DNA from: Ceriagrion tenellum
Lineage: Eukaryota > Arthropoda > Insecta > Odonata > Coenagrionidae
Direction: 5' to 3'
Assembly: GCA_963169105.1 (NCBI GenBank)
Contig: OY720641.1
Location: 79,621,496-79,685,495 of the forward strand
DNA length: 64,000 bases
Below the pieces are notes generated by a model. That model saw nothing but the letters and a program-made list of their open reading frames with translations. It had not been told where the DNA came from and made no database searches. Made by a program: the position numbers and the translations under genes. Below are positions 22,340 through 31,939 of the stretch, piece by piece. The stretch's first letter is position 1, and the number at the start of each line of letters is the position of its first letter.

Positions 22340-23560
22340 CAAGAATGCGTAACCAGGGACGCGGAAGGAACGAGGAAATAAATATTGAACAACGAGAAAA
22401 GGGATGGAGAGAGACAGCCGCGAGTGATGGGACAAGAGACGGTGTTTTGAGTGAGTGTGACAATTTTTTATTCCGAGTGTGAGTAGCAAAGTATTCTGTG
22501 AAGAGAAATTAGCGTTTTAGTGTGTTACAAAGTACTCTGTGAAATATTATACGAGTGTTGTGACATCTGTATTACGAAATATTCTATGCCTAGTATAATG
22601 AGTGTTACACTCTCATATATATGTTAAAAGTATTTTACGTGTACTTTAAGAAGTGATTTTGTTTAATATTATTGATTGTTCAATACACGAAGTGGGACAA
22701 AATCCACATGATACGCACATACTTTTAACCTACTAAGTTTATTATTTATTCGATATCTTCTCCAAAGGATTCGAATTTTACTATTTTCATTCCATTTTTC
22801 TCGCGATAGTAATGTTTGAAAGCGTTACGAACGCGATTGTATTGCAGTGTTATGTTTGTGTTGATATATAATCAATGCAATGAGTACTTCATTGAAATTC
22901 ATTTGTTCCGTTTCATCCTGTGAACGGTTTAATGAATTTTCTGTCCTGCATTTTATCCTTTGCGATACCTATTGTGAATTTTTTTATGCGAGTATATTGA
23001 ATTCAAAAGGGTAAAAGTTACATCTCCAAATGAATCCAAAAATATAAGTTGAGGGGAATTCACGAGATTGAATTCACTGCGCTACACACATTATCGCTCT
23101 GTGTGGAAATGTAACTCTAAGTTAACTTTCATCTATTTCAAATAAATAGGCCGTGAAACAATAGCTGTGGCTTGCGGCAAAGACTCAGATTTTTACGCTT
23201 CATTGTTTGTGAAATACAATTTAGAAAGGATACGTTTCGATAAATAAATGCTTTTGACATCGGAAAATGGTAGTGCTTGTCAAAACCCTTTTGATAATAT
23301 GTTGACGTTCATTCAAACAATTCGGAAATGTTTGTTCCTTATAGGCATGGATTGCTTTTCCACATTGATTTATAAATTTAGTGACATAATTTCCTCATCT
23401 GGTGAAATATGTAGCTCATGATAGATAGTACTCCATTTTCTGTTTTCAAAATTAAGGAAGGGGTTTTTGAATGTAGCTCGATTATTCGTCATGAGTTAGC
23501 TATGCTATCGATGCTAAAATGGCCCTTTAGACTAATGGTTGCTCAATGTGAGTCACTATT
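22340..23560. other. AT-rich stretch without recognised feature
   Basis: No coding or repeat signal. The last bases lead into the 3' tail of the following minus-strand LINE-A copy. Confidence 0.35.
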
Positions 23561-23564
23561 ACAT

Positions 23565-24110
23565 CTACATCTACACACTGTCCTGAGAGCCGCCGCATGG
23601 GCGTGTAGCAACGGGTGTTAGAACACCAGCCATGTAATGATGTAAGGATTTGGCAGGTTGATGATGACGTGAATTATGGGAGTGTATTTAGAGGAGCTCA
23701 GTAATTATTGTAGTCGCTTATTGTGCACGGAAAGAACGAATATTTGTTCTACTCTGTTTGGCATCTGTTCGGCAGTGTATCACTTATTTTATCGCTTCTG
23801 TTAGACCTATAGATGTAGTGAGAGGTCACGATAATATTTTCTGTGTCGCACTGAAACACGCCAGTTCTGAACTACTAAAGCAAGCTAAGCCTAGCGTGTA
23901 GCCTCCGAGTTTCAAGGCGCTCCCACCTTAATCCCTCTAAAAGCTGTGAGACAATATATGTTCGCTTGTAGCAGTTGTCTACGAAGCGAGCAAATTTTCT
24001 TTGAATTTATCAGCGTTTTTGGTTAAATCTTTATGACAAGGGTCCCAAATGCTCGCGGCGTATTCGAGGTGTGGCCTAACCATAATAATCAGATTACTGA
24101 TTTTAGTATA
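23565..24110 (-). mobile_element. LINE-A 3' tail, copy 3, minus strand
   Basis: Reading the minus strand from about 24085 gives RPHLEYAASIWDPCHKDLTK, then frame-broken remnants with the HCRTD block and a KNIRSF equivalent. A 3' UTR containing the complement of GAGAGCCGCCGCATGGGCGT follows, ending in a GTAGATGTAGATG-like tail at 23568. Multiple stops and frame changes make it a dead copy. Confidence 0.85.
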
Positions 24111-24139
24111 TAGCACCTCCACTAAGGGACCCGTTTTCT

Positions 24140-24850
24140 CTCCTGAAAAGACCTCCAGTCATTATATTTGCATATATGCAGCCCAAAATTATACTTTTCT
24201 TGTTTTTACGCTTAGCTGAAAAACTGATCTGAATGCCTGATCTGATGCCTGCCGAATTATGTTGTTGTACCCAGATGATTCCTTCTCTCGACCTCTATTT
24301 ATTGATGTATATTTTTATATTGATGAATAGTTCTAATCATTACTGATTGTACCTATATCACTAGGTTAATAAAGCTAATGCAATTTGAGCTCATATTATC
24401 ATTGAGTAATATTAAAGATTAGACTCATCTCAGGAATAGAACTTGTTTTAAGAGTTAGGGAAATATTATTAAAATAATCTTACTTTGAAACTACTAATTT
24501 ATATAAAATTCCATTTTCACCATGCCAAGTATGAGTTCTATCAAGTCTTTTTCTTTTATCTTGGAATTTTTGGAATACTTCATCATAGAGTGAGTTCTTT
24601 TATTAAGTAATTTATTTTAAACTTTAGATTTGGGTAAATAACATTATATCCTGAGGTTATGCTTGGTCTGGATAACTGAAATTCTTTGATGCCTTTTTTC
24701 CTGAAAACCTTAATATAGCGGATCTAACTACTCTCTTAACCGTCCTTCATGAAGTTTTCATCATAAAAATAAACTATTCCGGCATCTTAGTCAGGCATGT
24801 TGCAGAAAAATATTTTGCTTTTTTAATTCTTCTGCATTTCAAATGGAAAG
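24140..24850. other. No recognised feature
   Basis: AT-rich sequence without visible gene or repeat signal. Confidence 0.35.
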
Positions 24851-24867
24851 AGTCATTGTTTTATTGG

Positions 24868-25395
24868 CTACTTACTCTTACTCCCAGGGCCATTTCCAAC
24901 ACATCCCCTCCATTTATTACGGTCCATTGCATCCCCCTCCGCAGTTCCAACTCTCTCCAAATCTATCATTACGTGGTTCGAGCATTCTCTGTCGCGGTCT
25001 TCCCCGGGGTCATCTTCCTTCTGGATTTCCTCTCAAAACATCCTTAATCACACACGCGTCCTCTTTTCTTGACACGTGTCCTGCCCATCTAATATTCTGC
25101 ATTTGATCTCATTTATGATGTCAGTATTCTTTTAAGGGTCCTTTATTTCCTTATTCTACTATCCTCACCACCTTTCTGGTTTGTTTATTGGTCCGTAGAT
25201 TTTTTTCACCTCATGTTTTCAAACCCTTACAATTTTTTCTCCTCCTTCTTATTCAGTTTCCATGTCTCGGATCTATAGAGCAATACTGAGCTGATAATTG
25301 TCTTTGTTTTATAGGTTACTTTTTCAAAATAAACGTTGCACTTATAAACTTGCGAGGGAACCTCTCCTTCTTTGTTGAATCTAGTTAGGAGGTAA
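24868..25395 (-). mobile_element. LINE-F reverse transcriptase C-terminal relic, minus strand
   Basis: On the minus strand the segment reads TYKTKTIISSVLLYRSETW followed by KKEEKKL, the conserved L-YGSETW block of LINE ORF2. Degraded sequence downstream (24868-25200) keeps the order of an arginine-rich MGR-R-KKRGR block. A 120-codon frame at 25227-25589 joins this block to unrelated CT-rich sequence and is not a gene. Confidence 0.65.
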
Positions 25396-25439
25396 ATTAG
25401 ATGATTAGCTTCACGTTGAAGAAAATGCTGCGGAAAGAA

Positions 25440-25740
25440 TGGGAATGGGTTAGTTAGGGGTGCGTGCTGGAGTCTTCCATCCCTTTGGCACGAGACCTTT
25501 TCATTCTCTCCCCTTACACCTGTACTTTCCGTCCCAAGAATCCCTCTCTTACAGAGTGACCTCCGGACCTCATTTCCGCCTTTCTTCAAACCCGCAGTTT
25601 CCTTTTATCCTGCAGCCCATTCTTCTCTCGGACATCATTCTTGCCTGCGGTTCACTCCCATGCATTCTCTTTGACCCCTTTTCTTCTCGTCTCTTTGTCG
25701 CTACTTTCTTCTTCAGCCGTCGCGATATGTGTTATCTTAC
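25440..25740. repeat. CT-rich low-complexity block
   Basis: Pyrimidine-rich, similar in character to the blocks at 11.0, 18.4 and 47.2 kb. The 104-codon frame at 25460-25774 is compositional. Confidence 0.45.
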
Positions 25741-26139
25741 TCGAGAGAGCTCCAGGGAGAATCCTCGGCAGTAGAGTAATTATTGGACATAAACGGCAAA
25801 GTGGTCACCAATAGCATCGACAAAGCCAACCTTAAAAACCTCGAATTTGAAAGTGTATTCGCTAAGGATGACACAATACACAATATATGAACATTATACA
25901 ATAAACAACGTTCAATTGTTATGCCGAAAGTGAGGTTTGAGATAAAATATTAGCAATTGCGCCTCAGTTTACTTCCTGTGAAGTTCATCACACAAATGCC
26001 ATACCTATACTGTGGGTGGAGTAAACATATAATCTTCAGATACAGTAAATTATCTTAAAATCACCTTTTATTCTGATATATCGTGGGGAACACACATATT
26101 AAACATATGCAATACAGCATTATAGAAAATTATATATTC

Positions 26140-26600
26140 CACCAAAAAATTATTAAAATAAAATAAAACAGCACTCGTCGTTAAAAACTGCTAAAAGCGA
26201 ACATATAGTGTCTCACAACTTCTTGACCGATTAAGTTGGGACCCCCTAGGTATTCGTAGGCTACACGCTAGGCTTTGGTTGCTTGAGATATTCAGAACTG
26301 GTGTTTTTCAGAGCGACACACAGAATATTATCATGACGCCTCACTACGTATCTAGATCTGACAGAAGGGATAAAATAAGAGAGAGTTATTGCCGAATTGA
26401 TAGGTACAAAAATTCGTTCTTTCTTTTCGCGCACAATAATCGACCACAATGAAAACTGATCCCCACTAAATACACTCCAATGATACATGTCACCATTTCA
26501 TCTCCAAAAACCTTACCTATTTGCACGGCTGGTCACCAAACATCTCCTATCACGCGTCCATACGGCGGCTCGCAGTGTAGTATGTAGATATAGATGCTGA
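26140..26600 (+). mobile_element. LINE-A 3' tail, copy 4
   Basis: The segment carries the LINE-A landmarks AAACTGCTAAAAGCGAACAT, GTCTCACAACTT, TTGAGATATTCAGAACTGG, CAGAGCGACACACAGAATAT, GATAAAATAAGAGAGA, AAAAATTCGTTCTTTC and GGCGGCTCGCAGTGTAGTAT with a GATATAGATG tail. The coding frame is broken several times. It aligns over its whole length with 17.79-18.22 kb. Confidence 0.85.
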
Positions 26601-26609
26601 TGTTTTGTT

Positions 26610-27080
26610 TATTTCCTCTCATTTATAATACTTGTTTAAAATCCTGATCTCTCCTGGGCTGCTTGGTACTGCATTTTTGTATGCAAATATTTTACGATCT
26701 TAGTTGGCGCCTGAGGGTATTCATCAAAGAAACATATATTTCCTAGAACATAGATTGCCTTGACTCTAGCTTCGGAAGGCGTGATGGGGGCATGAAGGGC
26801 GCTGAAGGAATCCGCTGACCGGGACTGCAGCCCGCGCTCTCCCGGCGCGGCGTTGTTTTATGGTTACGCACCGCCACAAAAATATTTCATTTATGAAAAA
26901 TGGCTGCATATTCCTTAGTAAGTAGATAGTTTTGTCCTTAGTAGGCCTTTAGCTTGACACGTTACACCTGAAAATGATGTATTTCTCCTGGATTTAGGAA
27001 AACTGAATGTCATAGCATTTTCGCCTCTTGAGCTATCTCTAAATATGAACAAATCGAGCCAAATGTTTAGGAAGAATGGG
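26610..27080. other. No recognised feature
   Basis: A short GC-rich patch (GGCGCTGAAGG...CCCGGCGCGGCG, about 26800-26860) is present. No gene can be supported. Confidence 0.35.
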
Positions 27081-27368
27081 TATTTGGGGAGACGACCGAT
27101 CGCTATGGTCATTTGCGCAATAAGGGACAGGTAAAGGAGGAAGGGTGGATAGAAACCCGGCGTCGGTATTAGCATGTTCTTAACGAAAGGCGCCAAGGGG
27201 ACCGAGGTTTTACGTCTCATCCAACAGACGTAGTACTGCACTTGAAGTGCCCTCTATAAGACACTTCAGTAGAGATTGAGTGTTCTTTGAAAAATATCCT
27301 CCTCTGCGGGGATTTGAACCCTGGCCGTCCGTCTAGCCACCACACCAGCCCGATCCCCAATTTTTGTG
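27080..27368 (-). mobile_element. SINE-1, copy 2, minus strand
   Basis: The minus strand reads GGTGTGGTGGCTAGACGG, CGGCCAGGGTTCAAATCC, CCGCAGAGGAGGAT, GTTGGATGAGACGTAAAACC, GGTCCCCTTGGCGCCTTTCG and CTATCCACCCTTCCTCC. This is the same order as at 13.49-13.80 kb. Compared with that copy it lacks about 18 bases between the A and B boxes. The B box here (GGTTCAAATCC) is closer to the consensus. Confidence 0.85.
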
Positions 27369-27369
27369 A

Positions 27370-28090
27370 TATCCTTTCTCAATTTTAAATATAGTTGAAG
27401 ATTAATAATTGATATCGAGGAGAAAAAAACGAAATATTGAAACGTAATATAATAATAATGCGTTACATCTTATGTGGTATAAAGCGCGTCACTTTGCGGA
27501 TTTACTGGAAATGGAAGAGTGTCAATGGAAGAGTGTCAATGTCGGTTCATGTTCAATAATATCTTGAATAAAAAAGCCGTATTATAATATTTCCTCATTT
27601 AAGTGAGTTGACAAAAATGCATAATTGTTAACACGATAAATGTATTAAAAAATTATACTAATCCAGGTGCTTCAGTGAAAACGTATCTCAAATATTAGTA
27701 TTCCATTCGTTGAGCAGAAAGTTTTTTCTGTAGCATGAAGACAAATTAAAGTTCTCATTTCCCTTATATTCGAAATTTCTCACCGACCTTTTCAAGTGAT
27801 ACTCACCACGTATAATGTAAATATAAATTGTCGGCCTACAGAGTCTTCTTGTCTTTGCTTATTTATGAAATGTATTCCGAAGTACAAAATTATTTAAACT
27901 TTAGGGTATTTCAGTCACCTTTAAGTATGAATTTTTGGCTTTAAATCCTTGAAAAGTGCTCACTGTCCGAGTAGCTTAAATCAAAATCTAGGCCTTGGAA
28001 ATAAAACTTAAGTCTGACTGTGAATGAAGCCAAAAAAGTTTTGATTTAGGCCTCAAATACCCTCTAAATAACGATAAATATTTCAATGAT
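27370..28090. other. No recognised feature
   Basis: Contains an imperfect direct repeat of TGGAAGAGTGTCAATG near 27510-27540. Otherwise AT-rich and featureless. Confidence 0.35.
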
Positions 28091-28097
28091 GAATGAA

Positions 28098-28230
28098 GAA
28101 ACATCTGGTTATGATTTCACACTTTCTTTTAACCAGCAAGACCTAGGTATCGTTTCTGATGACGGAAAGATATGCCAAAACTTAGGTCGTGTTGCTTTAA
28201 ATTAAGTGTAGAATCATAACCAGGTATTTT
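28098..28230. repeat. Short inverted repeat, possible MITE relic
   Basis: CTGGTTATGATT and following bases at 28104-28120 are the reverse complement of AATCATAACCAG at 28211-28222. Flanking A/T runs and AGTGT also pair. About 80 bases lie between the arms. Confidence 0.45.
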
Positions 28231-28344
28231 TTTCACTCATTATGAAGGAGTTTCACCGGGAAACGCCAGAGATTGTGTCTTATGATACATTTTTTCTCGA
28301 AATTTACCTAATTTTGTATCCCCATTTGTTCGAAATTATCATGT

Positions 28345-28860
28345 CTATCGAATTTTGATCAGGGGATAACTGTCAGGTCGGTGAACTGCTGATGCTCGTA
28401 AATTTATGGCGTCGGGAATGAGGAATCCCTTACTCATGCCGGACCGGACTCCGCCGCAGTCATAGCGACGAGAAACCCACTGACCCCAGAATTTCATTAC
28501 GTAACGTTTTGCATACACTTGTCTCTTTAGTGAAGGGCTTGGTTTCACATTCCATGGCGAGTTGATGCCGGTGCTAAAACTCACTCCATCACTTCGTGTG
28601 CGGCGTCGCCAAGTCTCCTGGCCGCCGCCAACTCATCCTCCGTCTCCTGAAGCAGTAGTCGCCCTCTCCAAAGCCTCTTCACACTGGGGGTCGTGCGCAT
28701 TCTCGCGTTCAGCTTCGCTCCTTCTCATTCCCTCCCCGCCCAACCCTACCAAAGGAGGACGCACCACTTCTGTTGACCTCAAGAAACCTCGTCCCAGCAG
28801 GGGCTTCTTGACCGGCCGACCCGGCCGCCATGGTTTCCCTCGTAATTTTATTTTCCTTCT
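28345..28860. other. CpG- and GC-rich block of unknown nature
   Basis: GC content is clearly higher than around it, with many CpG dinucleotides (for example GTGTGCGGCGTCGCC). Open frames exist on both strands: minus 28345-28584 (79 codons, with RRYDCGGVRSGMSKGF) and plus 28562-29074. I recognise no protein in either. It could be a CpG island, the 5' part of a gene, or a mobile-element remnant. Confidence 0.25.
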
Positions 28861-28869
28861 CTTGCACCG

Positions 28870-30500
28870 CCTCCTTTCTGATTCTATGTGCAGTCGTTCT
28901 ATCTTTCTACACCAGTTTACCCTACTAGCTTGTATAGATGTAATGGGAATGCTGTCGGTATGGGAAAGCTTACTCCAGGTGTATTTCTTAGTTTCGTATA
29001 TTTATACAGTCCAAAAGGCTGACGATAATTCATCAAAAGCACACGTTAAAGAAGCATATTTCTTATCGAAATAATCTCTATCATTACTGCTAACTATTTG
29101 GAATTTTCAAATGAGACTAGAGATGCCTCATCGACATCGATGTAACGGACAATTCAATGTTTTATGGCAGAGCCATCGAAAACTTCGAGTGGTGAAACAA
29201 TCGACAAGACATCGACTTAATGTTTTCAAAACACTTATCATCGGACGAATTCTTTAAAATAGGATCGGGGTGTGATAAATTATTTGTTCGACAAATAAAC
29301 GCACAATTTCACTCTATCTCAAGCCTCTTCAGAATAAAAACGAAACTTCCCTATTATGTCATTTGTTGTTCGCATAGTGCATGGTCGTATATTTTTGAAA
29401 GCCGTGTAAAAAGTTACGTAAGGAACATAGTAAAACTGTCATAAGCTGAAAACTAGGGTCTCATTTAGGGATGTGGTATCCCCAAATGAGACCAAAGTTT
29501 AAAGAAAATGGTTATTGACAGAAAACATGGCATTGGCGATAAATCATAATTGGTATTTTTAGGAAAGCTCGTGAACCTATCTTAAATGCAGGAAAATTAC
29601 TTTTGTAATGGGTATCATATCCAGTACCTTCACGAATGCCACTCGTCTGCGTGTTTATTGGCGTTTATTGCGTGGCGTGTTTGGCTGGAAGGTTTTGGGT
29701 TGGCAGCCCTTGGAGTGGTTCGGTCGGTTAGCGGCTCTGCAGGAAAGGTTGTAACTGAAAGTGTTGTGGCGCTTTAAGCATGGAGTGTGTGTGGGGAGTA
29801 TTAACAATTAGGTGGCAACGATGAGGTTGTTTGAAAAAGGGGAGAACGCGGGGAGCGTGTGTCGAGTGAGAATGTAAAAGGGAGTGGTTCTGAAAGTGCT
29901 TGTAAGGAAAAAAGAAGTGGGAGAAGGTCTTTGTGTGAGGTGTCGTTCCTGTAGGTGCACTTCAGTGTAATAGGCGAGGCATTGGTGCTGCCAGGAGTCT
30001 CTCCAAGGGATGCTTGAGTTGTGTGTGGGGCTCCAGAGGGTCCACTGTGAGCGAGTGCCACATATTGTTGTTGTGCCATTACCCGGGTGGAAGTTAGATT
30101 GGTGAACGTTTAAATTATAACAGTTTCAGTTTGGAACGAAAACGAAGAACGAAACTGAAGATTTGCGACTAGCAAATTGTATAATAGTGCCAATGCTCTG
30201 ATATTTGTTGAGTGTTTTTTTACAGATTGTATCCACATAAAAAAATGCTGAGAACCTCAAAGTGATATCTCAAATATAATGAAATTCACACTTTAAACTT
30301 AAATTTATTAACACAAATAACTTGCACATGACTCATCAATTTGCTATAACTTATATCCTCAGGTGTATAATACTATGTGATGATAAAAATCTAACGGAAA
30401 CACTCAGCCTCCGGGATTTAGCGTGAACGCATTGGTTACCATGCATTGCGTAACTCATGCCAGCTTGTTCTAACCCCCTAACACACTCAATGCTTACTCT
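28870..30500. other. No firm feature; one open minus-strand frame
   Basis: The minus-strand frame 29801-30079 has 92 codons and starts MAQQQYVALAHSGPSGAPH. It has no recognisable domain and I do not call it a gene. A 15-base near-perfect hairpin (GGTCTCATTT and AAATGAGACC) lies at 29457-29492. Confidence 0.3.
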
Positions 30501-30514
30501 TGGGTTGTGCCATT

Positions 30515-30575
30515 CATCAACATACATGCTACCGGGCGAGCCTCCGCAGGGGCGTCTTTCAACCCATCTTTCGTT
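30515..30575 (-). mobile_element. Possible LINE-A 3' end scrap, minus strand
   Basis: ATGCTACCGGGCGAGCCTCC and GCAGGGGCGT resemble the complement of the LINE-A 3' UTR (CTACCCTGCGAGCC-CC, ATGGGCGTGT). Only about 50 bases match. Confidence 0.35.
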
Positions 30576-30744
30576 GGCCTTGAATATATCTATGTGGAAA
30601 TAGGGAGAAAAAAGTGTTTATAATAGATGAATGCAGCCGATACTTTTTGAAATTCCGTTTCTGTTTTCTCCATTAAATAAATTATTCAAACTTATTTTAA
30701 TATTTAATTTTAGTTTTCATCAAAATGACGCATCACTGCATCTC

Positions 30745-30990
30745 AAGGTCCGATAGAATATAGATAGATACGATGGAAATATCGCGGAACAGACAGGTGG
30801 AAAAATTCGTTCTTTCCGCGCACGATAAGCGACCACAACAAAAACTGAGCTCCGCAAAATGCACTCCCACAATACACGCCGTTTCATCTCCCAAAACCTT
30901 ATCCCCTACATCTTTACACGGCTGGTATTTTAACACCCCCTGCCATAAGCCCATGTGGCGGCTTACAGGGTAGTATGTAGACGTATTTGT
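30745..30990 (+). mobile_element. LINE-A 3' tail, copy 5
   Basis: Landmarks are AAAAATTCGTTCTTTCCGCG, CACGATAAGCGACCACAACA, ACTGAGCTCCGC, CCCCCTGCCATAAGCCCATG, GGCGGCTTACAGGGTAGTAT and GTAGACG. They match the last 240 bases of the copies at 18.0 and 26.4 kb. The coding part is limited to the end of the ORF. Confidence 0.82.
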
Positions 30991-31323
30991 TGATTTAGAT
31001 ATGTTTTATGACCGGATGTATTCATGAATAAGTGATTTTAGGGTTTTGTACAAAATCGCAAGAAATTTCAGAAGGTGCTAACGTATTACGAAAAAAGTTA
31101 AAATAAACACGTTAGAAAACTAGCGATTGCCTAGTGTTAATTTTTATTCTCCTCTTCGGAAATAATGTTCATTATATGTCTCTCTGAAATCAATCGATCT
31201 CAATTTTTCGAGTTTATTAGCCTTGTACGCTATCTCAAGCTCTCTTGCAGCCAATTTAACAAATTTTTAGCTATCCGGGACTAGCCACGGAGTTCCACTT
31301 TTACGGAGTCTCTCGTAAAAGTA

Positions 31324-31395
31324 GCCTTGACCGGGATTCGAACCCGGATCCCTCGATTTTCAGCCGAGTGCTTTAGTCAGTTAAGCTACCGATGC
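31324..31395 (-). tRNA. tRNA-Phe(GAA)-like unit, probably SINE-derived
   Basis: The 72 bases fold as a cloverleaf. The acceptor stem is weak (GCATCGG against TCAAGGC, two mismatches) and the D arm is GCTT/AAGC. The anticodon stem CTCGG/TCGAG pairs at all five positions with loop CTGAAAA, giving GAA with T before it. The T arm CCGGG TTCGAAT CCCGG is perfect. It is not close to the usual animal tRNA-Phe sequence as I know it. The related, differently decoded unit nearby suggests a SINE head and not a working tRNA gene. Both Pol III promoter boxes are present. Confidence 0.45.
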
Positions 31396-31751
31396 GTCCT
31401 ATTCCCCTGTGGATTTTTGTGACCTTTACGGGACTAGATGTTCTCGACTGCCGGACGTACAATGTAACAATCAGTCGCTATTGACGACTAAAGACGGATG
31501 ATTTTTTCTCTTTGGAAATTCGCACATTTGTGCATTGCGGGTGACTCCGTAAAAGTGGAACTCCGTGGCTGGTCCCAGATTGCTAAAAACTTGTCAAATA
31601 AGAGTGAACGCCTCTCTGTGTTCAAAGTACGATCTTTCCTCGTGGGCAGTGGCGCTAAGCGCTCAGTAGCGACTGATTGTTACATTGTCTGTCCGGCAGT
31701 CGAGAACATCTAGTCCCGTAAAGGTCACAAAACTCCACAGGGGAAGAGGAC

Positions 31752-31889
31752 GCCTCGGTAGCTTAACTAATATTTGAACTGATTGAAACTTTAATTGAAA
31801 TCACATTTTGAAATAAATGCAATTGAACCTAACTGGCTATAGCACTCGGCCGGAAACCGAGGCAACCGGGTTCGAATCCCGGTCGGGGC
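31752..31889 (+). pseudogene. tRNA-like unit split by a 61-base insertion in the D loop
   Basis: Removing 61 bases (31769-31829) and one copy of the duplicated TAACT (31764-31768 and 31830-31834) leaves exactly 72 bases. These fold with a seven-pair acceptor stem (GCCTCGG/TCGGGGC with wobbles), an anticodon stem CTCGG/CCGAG and a perfect T arm. The loop is CCGGAAA, so the anticodon-position triplet is GGA, and C replaces the otherwise universal T before it. The insertion separates the A box, so Pol III transcription from it is doubtful. Confidence 0.75.
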
Positions 31890-31939
31890 GGATGATTTCT
31901 TTCTCTGTGGAAATTCGCACATTAGTAATTTGAATTGCA

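Larger units (their letters stand above)
31256..31930. mobile_element. Composite of inverted tRNA-like SINE units
   Basis: A minus-strand tRNA-like unit (31324-31395) and a plus-strand one (31752-31889) point away from each other. Each keeps the same upstream flank, so 31396-31480 is the reverse complement of 31660-31751 (GACTAGATGTTCTCGACTGC against GCAGTCGAGAACATCTAGTC). Between them lies a third partial piece in plus orientation: a tail GATGATTTTTTCTCTTTGG near 31497 and ACTCCGTAAAAGTGGAACTC near 31544, whose inverse is at 31285-31310. The structure is best explained by nested or templated insertions of one tRNA-derived family. Confidence 0.8.

Noticed and set aside
28345..28584. 79-codon minus-strand frame with RRYDCGGVRSGMSKGF
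   Set aside because: It looks somewhat protein-like, but I could not connect it to a family, and the opposite strand is equally open nearby.
29801..30079. 92-codon minus-strand frame as a first coding exon
   Set aside because: No domain, no convincing splice donor in frame and no neighbour exon.
31324..31395. Functional tRNA-Phe gene
   Set aside because: Two acceptor-stem mismatches, a foldback context and related units with other triplets favour a SINE head. I list it with reduced confidence.
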